Shown: piece after piece, positions 55,792 to 64,000 of the stretch
Layout of the letters: each line of letters begins with the position of its first letter
Numbering within the stretch: position 1 is the stretch's first letter
NCBI GenBank assembly: GCA_022419385.1
Contig: JAJUBI010000008.1
Location: forward strand, 1,798,001 to 1,862,000
Direction: 5' to 3'
Length of the DNA: 64,000 nucleotides
Source of the DNA: Paraconiothyrium sp. Pb-2020
Lineage: Eukaryota; Ascomycota; Dothideomycetes; Pleosporales; Didymosphaeriaceae
Made by a program: the position numbers and the translations under genes
Notes under the pieces: generated by a model
The model's input: only the letters and a program-made list of their open reading frames with translations
Told to the model about the DNA's origin: nothing
Database searches by the model: none

Positions 55792-57753
55792 ATGACTACC
55801 AATGCTGAGTTGGTGACCAATCTCCCAGGAAAACGGAAGCTTCGCAAGGGCACTCAAAGTTGCTGGGAGTGTAAGCGACGCAAGACAAGATGTATCTTCG
55901 CTGCGCCCATGGATCCTTTCTGCGTAGGCTGTAAAAGCCGAGGATTAATTTGTGTTGGTCAAGAGTTCGATGAAGAGTTGTCAGCAATTCGAAGAAAGGT
56001 AACGAAGCCCAAACGGACGGCATCGGCAGCGGCAGGCTCTCCACGACGTCGTCAAGAGAAAGAACAAAAAACTGCCTTAAACTCAGCTAAGCCTGGTTCC
56101 TTACTTGACTCCACCTCCACGGGGTCCATTGATCCATCAGCGACGTACCATAAGCTGTACTGCGCACTTGCTGAGGTCTGGCCATGCGATCGCGATCTGG
56201 AATCGATTCACAGCATTACCAATGAAGATTTCAGCATACTCGATGGTCCGTTGTACGGTGGGCATTCGGATCTGGCAGGTCAGAATAATGTATCACCGCG
56301 AGATGTGTTGCAGCTACCTCCCTACGGCGTACATCCTGTGGTCGTTGCTCGAAAGGTTCTGCTGCTGAGTGCATTCATCCAGCGTTTTCCTCTTGTCAAC
56401 TCGAATGGTGCTCCGACTTTCGGTGACTTGGCCGATCGCCTTCTGCATACAGCCACTACCCTGGTGACAACGAATGACGAGCTGCTTGAGTCCGTTGAAG
56501 GGGTCGAATGTGTTGCGCTTGAAAGCATGATTCACAACTACCGTGGGAATCTGACTCGGGCGCTGCTTGCATTGCGGAAAGCCATGGTGATAGCTCAACT
56601 ATTAGGACTGCATCGGCAAACTTATTCGACATCAACGAAGGTCATTGAAATACAGACACGCGCGCGACTCGATTGTGACTACATCTGGTTTCGCCTGGTC
56701 GAATCGGACCGCTACCTTTCGCTGATGCTGGGTGTGCCGCAAGCCTGGAGCGACAACGGATTTCTTGATAAAAAGGAATTGAGACACTGTTCGCCTATGG
56801 AGCAATTGGAGCGACTTCTTCTCGTTATAGGCGGGCGCATCATAGAGCGTAACGAAACGGATGTGCAAGATATCATAGTAACGCAACAGATCGACCAACT
56901 TCTGCAATGTGCGTCCAGCTGCATGCCACCGCAATGGTGGATAGCGCCTGACACCTCACTACGGAACATCCACACCACCATATGGACAAGTAAACTCATG
57001 ATGCAGCTCACATATTACTTCCTTGTGACGCAACTGCATTTCCCATATCTCCTTTACTGCTCGGACAGCCACTTGTATACGTACAGTAAGATCACAGCGG
57101 TCAATGCAAGCCGGGAGATCCTCATTCGTTTCCTAGCTTTCCGCAGTGACCCAACGGTGACTTTATACTGTCGCGGAATTGACTTCATCGCGTTCTTTGC
57201 CAGCGCAGCTTTATGTCTAGCGCACATTTCCGGCGGCTGTGGACTCCAGGCTTCAGCTGGGGATGGTGACGGAACGAAGGCCTTCTATTATCTCACTCAC
57301 CAGCGAATCGGCGATCGTGGATTGGTGGAGAAGACTCTTGAGCGTATGGAACGGACAATCCGCAGCAACGACGACCCGGTTGTCAACCTACTTCGACCTT
57401 TGATGATGATGGAAGCGGCTAGCAGGACCGGCACTTTAGTCAACGCTGTCTTCACTGCTGAAGGTCGTTCTGGAAACCATGAGAGCAGTGGTCATGTCAG
57501 CGACTGTGGGAACGCAGTCCATATCTTTATTCCACACTGTGGAAGTGTTCACGTTGTTAGAACCACGCTGGATGTCGAATCTTCGCCCACTTTCGATTCG
57601 CAATTCGATTTAAACATGGAATGGACCGATCCGTCTTGGGTTTCCGAAGCAACCTTAGCCAATAGCGTTCTCGGCAGCGGTTGCGCCGGCACCCAAACAT
57701 CGGAATGCTCTGACCCTGTGGAAGAGGCAAACCATTCCGCAACACACGGATAG
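55792..57753 (+). CDS. Zn2Cys6 fungal-type transcription factor
   Basis: This intronless gene codes for 653 residues. The binuclear zinc cluster begins at about residue 24: CWECKRRKTRC, then FCVGCKSRGLIC, which gives six Cys with the Cx2Cx6C-Cx2Cx6C layout. A basic stretch follows (KVTKPKRTASAA, RRRQEKEQK). The middle homology region is present (LTRALLALRKAMVIAQLLGL, FRLVESDRYLSLMLGVPQAW). The C-terminal part contains an ARG82-like run of hydrophobic helices and ends in an acidic, Ser-rich tail. It is a nuclear regulator. Its divergent neighbour, the NmrA-like gene, is the first candidate target. It is separate from the C2H2 regulator of the nicotinate cluster. Confidence 0.9.
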   Translation: MTTNAELVTNLPGKRKLRKGTQSCWECKRRKTRCIFAAPMDPFCVGCKSRGLICVGQEFDEELSAIRRKVTKPKRTASAAAGSPRRRQEKEQKTALNSAKPGSLLDSTSTGSIDPSATYHKLYCALAEVWPCDRDLESIHSITNEDFSILDGPLYGGHSDLAGQNNVSPRDVLQLPPYGVHPVVVARKVLLLSAFIQRFPLVNSNGAPTFGDLADRLLHTATTLVTTNDELLESVEGVECVALESMIHNYRGNLTRALLALRKAMVIAQLLGLHRQTYSTSTKVIEIQTRARLDCDYIWFRLVESDRYLSLMLGVPQAWSDNGFLDKKELRHCSPMEQLERLLLVIGGRIIERNETDVQDIIVTQQIDQLLQCASSCMPPQWWIAPDTSLRNIHTTIWTSKLMMQLTYYFLVTQLHFPYLLYCSDSHLYTYSKITAVNASREILIRFLAFRSDPTVTLYCRGIDFIAFFASAALCLAHISGGCGLQASAGDGDGTKAFYYLTHQRIGDRGLVEKTLERMERTIRSNDDPVVNLLRPLMMMEAASRTGTLVNAVFTAEGRSGNHESSGHVSDCGNAVHIFIPHCGSVHVVRTTLDVESSPTFDSQFDLNMEWTDPSWVSEATLANSVLGSGCAGTQTSECSDPVEEANHSATHG

Positions 57754-58996
57754 ACGATTGCTGCGAGAACTGGTGTACACGTGGATACACTCGTGGAGCA
57801 TATGGTATACGGCGAGCATCTCAACAGTGACTGCCAAGTTGGAACCACCTGCCCGTGGCGCGTAGCTACTGCAAGGATCAAATGTCATCAAATCGGTCCA
57901 TTCTTTGACGTAAACGTGCTGCAGGCGACAACCTCCGGTGACCTGTGTGTGTACATGTGCTCATTGGATCTAGCGGTCTCTAGCAAGGGAGATCTATGAG
58001 AAGATTCTGTAATTGGTCACTGCAAGCCTTCACCAGCTGCGTGTGGGCTATGGACGGATCTCCTTTGGCTACAGTGGTAATTTGCTTGATCATCAGGCGC
58101 ACCAATCATTTGATCTCATAGTCTCCAGCGCTCGACAGTCTCCGATAAGCAGTGGTGGGATTCCATTCGGGCAAGAGCATGCTCGGCATTAGCATAGTGT
58201 GAGGCCTCTCTGAGGCTGATGCCACGCGACGGCAGCCTCCCTTTGGTGGTTTCAAGATTCTCATTGATCATGATGTTACTGGAATGCATCGTCACTCTTA
58301 CAGATTATTTACGTCTACATACGTAGGTAAGCAATCTTTGATATCTTTTGATCGTGTCCTTAATTTGTCGCAAGACTTTGGATGAGTCGTCTCTTGCTCA
58401 GCATACATCCCGTAACTCGAATCATATCGACTCGGCGAATGGGGTGCCGACGGGTAATGCTTGGCCTTCATTCGACAGTCATTGAATAAAGTATTAGTCT
58501 ATGGATTACGCTATCTCTGATCCACAAGCTTCTTCATTCCGGAAACTTATAATCGGGACAAAGGGGTAGCACACATGACTTCCCAACCTCTCATGATTGG
58601 AATTTCAAGACACTAAATCGCACAGGCCTTTCCCACTAGGGTTCTTCTGTTTCACAGTACCGATACTCACATAATTCAGTGCATGTACCAAGCGGCGATA
58701 GGTCCGGGTGTCTGTTATGGCCTAAGATGGCCTTATTGTGTGAATGCACTCGCAACTAGGCCCATGAAACGGCTAGACTCATGCGCGTGTTCGAAGCCAA
58801 GAATTCCATCTCCCTTCGGAAAGTACGTCAAACAGGTTTATGCCCGTCGGTGTGAAAGTCATATATAAGAGGCCGTGACTGCCTTGAAGCATGAAGTTCC
58901 AGTTGCGGACATATTCCATCAGCACCGCATCTTCTGAGGCCACATTACTCGAGTCCGTCCACCAACCTCAGGCGCCAATTGAAAATCATCTTCAAC
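57754..58996. other. Intergenic, no gene recognised
   Basis: About 1.2 kb with short frames only. The right end should be the promoter of the secreted Trp/Asp-rich gene. Confidence 0.45.
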
Positions 58997-60337
58997 ATGC
59001 GCTACGCACTCGCCGCCTTCGGCATCATGGTTTCGGCCGTGCTTGCTGCCCCTATGCCTGCGGACCAAAGCGTCGCCGGTACTGCGAACACCAACATGGC
59101 TGCGAACACTAACAACATGGACTGGCAAGATTGGGGGTACCAGGACTACAACGACTGGAAGAAAAAGGGTGGATGGAAAGACTACAAGTGCGTAACATGA
59201 TGCAGGGCAGAAGATGGATGTTTATGCTGTTGCGGATGTATGACACTTGCAGACATAATCGCCAGCTGAAACAATCACTTCTCCCCGCCCCCCGTATAGG
59301 TGATAAGTACTGACAAGCGCAGTGACTGGAAGTCGTGGGCTGAAAAGGCGAGTCGTCGAGGCACATCGTTGCTGTGGATCAACCTTGCTGACGGATTCTA
59401 GTACTGCCCCTGGGAAGATCAGGGCTACGGTTCTTGGGATGACTGGTGGTAAGCTTCTCGACACCCCTTACGCTAGCCCCTTGATTAACTATTTTGCAGG
59501 AACAAGAACGGGTATGAACCCTCCGGATGCGAATAGGATGTGTCCTTTTGGCCTGATCGAGACATACGCGCGCGTCCATACCCACCCCGAATGCACATAC
59601 TGACATGACAATTCAGGTACGACTGGTGGCGCAAGATCGGCGGGAACAATGACGACGAGTGGAGTCGCTCGGGCAAGGACTGTAAGCAACTCCTGTGTAC
59701 GATGTGGACGTCCCTCTAGCAGGGAAAGCTATGCTCGATGCTTCGGATCACCCATGAAATGTGGACTTCCAATCTTAGACTCACACTAACTCAAAATTAC
59801 CAGTTGACGACTGGTTCAAGGACACAGGATATAAGCAAGACTACTGGGGCAAGGACGACTCCGATGACGACAACAATGACTGGTACCAGGATAGCAACGG
59901 TCAAGGCTGGTGAGTGACGCCGCTGTATAAAATCCATATGTCTTGAACATGGATCTCTCGTACTCAAATCAACCATGTTGGATTAGACTGAGTTTCTCTA
60001 GGCACAAGGACTCCATGGGAAAGTGGGACAAGGATGATGACGATGACAGCTCAAGCTGGGGTAAAAAGGACTCATACGATACCGGCTCAAGCTGGGGCAA
60101 GAAGGACTCAGATGACGACAGTTCATGGGGTAAGGACAGCAGCGATTCGGATGATTGGTACCAGGACTCGACCGGGTATGTACCGCTGTGATACAAGATC
60201 AACATGTGGTGACTGACACGTGATACAGGCAGGGATGGCACAAGGACTCGTCGAACGGAAAATGGGAGAAAGACGACTCCGACGATAGCGGAAGCTGGAA
60301 GAAGGGCAGCGACGGAAAATGGTCGAAGAGCGGTTAG
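58997..60337 (+). CDS. Secreted Trp/Asp/Lys-rich protein of eight small exons
   Basis: Eight exons join in phase: 58997-59187, 59323-59347, 59402-59448, 59500-59511, 59617-59681, 59804-59909, 60002-60175 and 60229-60337, giving 242 residues. A signal peptide is clear (MRYALAAFGIMVSAVLA, cut before APMPADQ). The mature protein is strongly biased to Trp, Asp, Lys, Ser and Gly, with motifs such as DYNDWKSWAEK, GSWDDWWNKNG, DEWSRSGKDFDDWF, SSSWGKKDS and GQGWHKDS repeated. A single Cys was noticed. The fourth exon is 12 nt. The intron after the second exon needs a gc donor (AAG then gcgagt). I know no family with this composition. It is probably disordered or wall-associated, and effector-like or metal/polymer-binding roles are only guesses. 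The exon chain rests on phase and splice signals. Confidence 0.72.
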
Positions 60338-62312
60338 GCACCGTGGCGCACAATTCAACCCCTGAGTGCTACTGGAGCAGTTCTCGATTGAGATAATGGT
60401 AGCCAACGTCGGGAAAGTGTTCACCGTGGAGGAATCAGAATGTCTGTCTAGTTTTGTTCTAATCATATTGTCCTAATCATATTGTCAAAGAATCAGTCCA
60501 CGGGTTCATAGGTCAACTCATAGTCTCTCTTTTATGCAAAGGTGGTGACCAGTGCTTGCAGTTTCAGCTTCGAGCTTCAATAACTCGGCGTCCGGTAAGT
60601 GAAAGGCCGCGAGGATAGCATCCAGCCAAGGGCCTACAATTTGTCGTTTCGTCAACAGGCCACCCATTCGTTACATGGGCGTCGAGAGAATATGAGGAGA
60701 CTACGTAAGAGTCTCTGTATAGCCGCTGGAAAGGCTGGACTGTCGGAACAGCTAGCAAGTTCGTCTTGAGCAGACTGTTCTGTGTAGCTCAGGAAATCAG
60801 AAACAAGTGTAAAGACATAGTAATGAGATGCTGAGTCCTGTCTATGATTCTAATCACCTAGAACACATCATGTCCGATTACATATATGACCTTTAGTCCG
60901 CCACATCTCAGTCTAGTGCTTCGGCGTTTATAACAACGATTGTCTACCACTAATTCTACACACGTATGGGCGAGAGATAGAATTCTCGACAGAATAAACT
61001 TCCCAAAAAAGAAACACAGAAGTATAATCCGCAGCATCAGGGATCTGAACAGCGACTTGCCCTAAACTTGTATCTGGCGCAGCGACAAACTAGCCTTGCG
61101 CAATGATCGTGTTTCTGTCATATGCTTTCAAACGATGCGGGTTAAGGCCAAAAGTGTTGTCGTACTCTCAAAAATGCTGTTAAGTGTCCTCATTATAAGG
61201 AATCTCGACCCTCACGCCACCGCGACTTCGAACTCAGTCAAATTCAACGATCAAAAGACCACGACAAGATAGAACATCGATCCTACCCCAAAGCCTAAGC
61301 GATTGCATTGTTTAACCCGTCTCATTGTTCGCGATCACAGTTTATACAGCTTTCCAGAGACCGGCATGTTATTGCTAGCTTAAATAAAGCTCATATTCAA
61401 CGCAGGGGGCTGTCGTACTATCATGAGATGATAGCTGACTTAGGTTTCTACTACGCGTATAGTAATACGTGGACCATGAAGTATGCCAAACACACATGCG
61501 TGACTTGCTTACTCCACTCTCTCGGCACGCTTCTCTGGAATACGCGGAGAACATACATGTGAGGCCATTGTCCACCGTCGAAAACGAATCGAAAGGACTT
61601 GCTGATCAGGCAGTTATGGCACGACTCGAAGAGCTCCTTGTCCACAATCTGCAGCTTCTTGGCGATAGCGAAGGGCGGGAAAGACCAATGTGGTACCTGC
61701 AGTATATGAGCCGAGACTATGTTAGGGGAAGCGCACCGGAAAACCGTGTGTCGTGAATTATGCGAGCCAAATACTGCATGCTGCGAGCTCTCTCAACACT
61801 GACCATCGTTGTTGTCCAGAGAAACAAGGACGTCGCCGTCGTCAACATCGAAAGCATACATAAAATATCATGTGTCTGATTTCGAGTGGTATACGCTTGA
61901 TCATTGGTGTCCTCGCCGCTTTCTTCGAAGTCGTGATAACCTCTATGGCGTCCGTATAGTCCAGGGTGATTAGGTCAAAATCTTGTGATACAGATTTTCA
62001 TTTATGTTCACTGGCCGTGCGTCTTAGGGCATCAACCATTTCCCTGTGCCCTGGTCAATGCTGCACCCTAACGTGAAAAAGGCTTTGCTGAATAGGGAGT
62101 GAAGATAGTATCGTAGTCTATATAAACGCTGTATATTAGCACTTGTCCCGCACTCTCTACACTCAAGCGGGCCACCCAAAATTGAGTCGCTCTTCGCAAT
62201 CGAAATCGCACACTGCTACTTAGCGAATTGGCCTGAAGAGGCTCGATCGATCTATCAGTGGCCGTCAAGGTGTGTCAATACGGTGTTCGCCTTGTTCAGC
62301 ACGCGCGCCAGG
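60338..62312. other. Gene-poor stretch
   Basis: Nearly 2 kb without a supported gene. The densest frame is a 95-codon plus-strand one at 61469-61756 with a GTG start and no recognised content. The sequence is AT-richer than the flanking genes. The right end should hold the promoter of the gene at 62313. Confidence 0.45.
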
Positions 62313-63183
62313 ATGTCAACGCCTGATGGGGACCAAGTAGAGAATGTGTTCCATCGCCTCCCTCTTGAACTGAAGTTCATGATATTCGACCAGCTCCTGT
62401 TTAGAGAAGGTCAAGATCTCATCTTCCACGCAGACGCGAAGGACGGCAATCTGGAGATGCTGCAGAAGGTCCACGCGTGGGACGAAGCCGTGTTTGAGGA
62501 CGTGATGACCTATTTGATTGGGGATGGCGCCTCCCGTTGCATCTTCTACAGCAACCGTAAGTTCATCCTTGACCCGGCTGCTATAGCCAGTGCTGACTAA
62601 GAAACAAACAGGCGAACCGCGCCGTGCTCTCTACCAGTCGCTCCGCCAATTGCCGGATACCTTTCGCCGTAGGATTACACGAGTATGCCTACCCAACTTC
62701 ACAATGCGTGGTCGTCCCTACTATGATCTTCGGGACAAGGACGTTCAAACACGAGCTGATCGCACGACGGCTACTGCCGGCGTGTATCTTCTACAGCACT
62801 CGTTCCCTAGCATTTGTCAACTCGACATCGAACTGGATCTAGCCGAATTCGTTCTCTCAACTTACGACCATACTAAGCCTGATGGCCAAAGATGCGTTTC
62901 GGTTCCTATATCTGGTGTGATACAATGTATCAGCAACTGTGAGTAGATACAGATCTTGGAAAACCCTTGGGATAACATGCTGACGAGACACCCAGTCCCA
63001 AAAATTGGAGAAATGCAGATTAGGGTACGTTGGATTCGCGTACCACATTGCGGTGTAGACGAAGGCATGCACTCGCTTCAAAATCAGCCTCAGAAGCGTA
63101 GGGCATTGGAGGAGGAAGTTCTGGAAGTTCTAAGAGGCAAGATCCCGGCGAGGAGTATCGAGGATACGCATGCATGGCAATGA
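62313..63183 (+). CDS. F-box-like/uncharacterised protein, 252 aa
   Basis: Three exons: 62313-62556, 62612-62938 and 62996-63183, with introns of 55 and 57 nt that have gtaagt or gtgagt donors and GCTGAC branch sites. The N-terminus VFHRLPLELKFMIFDQLLF is a degenerate F-box-like opening of the kind seen in many fungal orphan proteins. It is followed by an alpha-rich region (EMLQKVHAWDEAVFEDVMTY). The middle, RRRITRVCLPNFTMRGRPYYD and QLDIELDLAEFVL, may be the strand region of a small domain. The C-terminus is basic, then helical (RRALEEEVLEVLRGKI). No enzymatic motif was seen. The gene is clearly spliced and probably expressed. Confidence 0.68.
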
Positions 63184-63792
63184 ACGAGTTGAATCAGGAC
63201 CAGCGGCCGACGTATTGCCCAATCTAGGGTGGCATGTCCTGTGAAGTGGCTTTAGCGTATCATCTCAGTCACATGGTGTAGAAAAGTATCCGATATAAAA
63301 GTAATCTTCCGTATACTCTCACTGTTCCTTTCTTTGTTCTTGAATAGCTCATGAAAGGTGACACCTTGTGGTCGGGTCCTGCGTCATGTATGAGTAAGGA
63401 TCTGCACAATACTGCTACATATGTTTCATAGTTCTACCAAAGAATCTTCCTGCAATTCTAGGACTTATATTCGAAAGGTGATACATATACCTGACCAGAG
63501 ACCTCGGGGCCCTCGGGAGGTCAAGCATCACGTGATGCTTTCGTGGCTGAGACAGATGCTGTTCGGCGGACGAGGTAAACAAATAAAGCCTATACGGATA
63601 GAAATCAGATAGTCAATTAAGGCCTAATCGCAATAGGCGGCGGGACGGTATCATTTAAGTTCTATGGAGACGATGAACCGCGAAGCGCAACTATCCCCGG
63701 CCTCGGTGAAACTATCCCCCGCCCAAAAGTTCGACGAGCGCATCAATCAACATCCCCATCCAAACAAGCATTGCACCCGCAACCGACACACA
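63184..63792. other. Intergenic, no gene recognised
   Basis: About 600 bp between two plus-strand genes. Only short frames are present; the right end should be the promoter of the partial gene. Confidence 0.45.
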
Positions 63793-64000
63793 ATGATCTG
63801 CCGAACCTGCCTCCGCGCAGCCTCTCGCGCACGAATACCACCCCCGTCATTCACGCGCACCTTCTCTTCCGCCCCAACCCTCCGCAACGCGACCCCCGTC
63901 TCCGCCGCAAGCACACCCGCACCCGACAAGCCTCCTCCTCCTCATCGCACACACCTCCAGCAGCCACCTCTACTTCTGCGGCGCAGCCCTTCAGCGAGCC
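63793..64000 (+). CDS. 5' end of a probable mitochondrial protein (partial)
   Basis: The ATG at 63793 opens MICRTCLRAASRARIPPPSF, then TRTFSSAPTLRN, an Arg/Ser/Ala-rich amphipathic start with an RTFSS cleavage-type motif. This is typical of fungal mitochondrial presequences such as those of mitoribosomal proteins. The frame stays open to the window edge. The last 30 codons are Pro- and Leu-rich in this frame and Ser/Thr/Ala-rich in another, so the frame after about 63925 is not certain. The mature protein lies outside the window and cannot be named. Confidence 0.5.
   Translation, partial: MICRTCLRAASRARIPPPSFTRTFSSAPTLRNATPVSAASTPAPDKPPPPHRTHLQQPPLLLRRSPSAS

Noticed and set aside
61469..61756. 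95-codon frame in the gene-poor stretch
   Set aside because: GTG start, no recognisable content and no flanking exon. Not enough to call a gene.

Overview
The window is nuclear DNA of a filamentous ascomycete (Pezizomycotina; a dothideomycete-like fungus would fit, but this is inference). Reasons: most genes carry 45-60 nt GT-AG introns with CTAAC/CTGAC-type branch sites, and the families are typical of these fungi: HET-domain proteins, F-box proteins, fungal-specific transcription factors, Zn2Cys6 regulators, MFS porters and a spherulin-4-like protein. No bacterial operon features, rRNA, tRNA or CRISPR were recognised.

Layout. 0-3 kb: a decayed tandem array with a period near 260 bp. 3-4.35 kb: no gene seen. 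4.35-19.2 kb: miscellaneous genes (CorA-like channel, small unknown protein, pirin, HET protein with a triplicated 51-bp repeat, F-box protein with acidic tail, 2-oxoglutarate oxygenase, F-box-like protein, histidine acid phosphatase with a damaged start). 19.3-50 kb: a contiguous set of genes whose families match the nicotinate-utilisation (hxn) regulon of Aspergillus nidulans: C2H2 regulator (hxnR), molybdenum hydroxylase (hxnS), Old Yellow Enzyme (hxnT), FAD monooxygenase (hxnX), deacetylase-fold cyclic-imide hydrolase (hxnM), amidase (hxnN), phenol-hydroxylase-type monooxygenase (hxnV), Dal5-type transporter (hxnP), sugar-porter-type transporter (hxnZ) and 2OG dioxygenase (hxnY). Unrelated genes interrupt it: an uncharacterised gene plus a frameshifted HET gene between hxnT and hxnX, and a spherulin-4-like gene between hxnP and hxnZ. 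No short-chain dehydrogenase equivalent of hxnW was found.

50-58 kb: a drug-type MFS transporter, a class I glutamine amidotransferase, an NmrA-like oxidoreductase with a GC-AG intron, and a divergent Zn2Cys6 regulator. 58-64 kb: an unusual secreted Trp/Asp/Lys-rich protein made of eight small exons, a long gene-poor stretch, an F-box-like gene, and the start of a probable mitochondrial protein cut by the window edge.

How the cluster should work (known from A. nidulans, inferred here): HxnP/HxnZ import substrate, HxnS hydroxylates nicotinate to 6-hydroxynicotinate, HxnX and HxnV make di- and trihydroxypyridine, HxnT takes part in ring reduction, HxnM opens the cyclic imide and HxnN deamidates the product, with HxnR as pathway activator. 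Exon joins were worked out by hand from splice signals and reading-frame phase, so boundaries may be off by a few bases.
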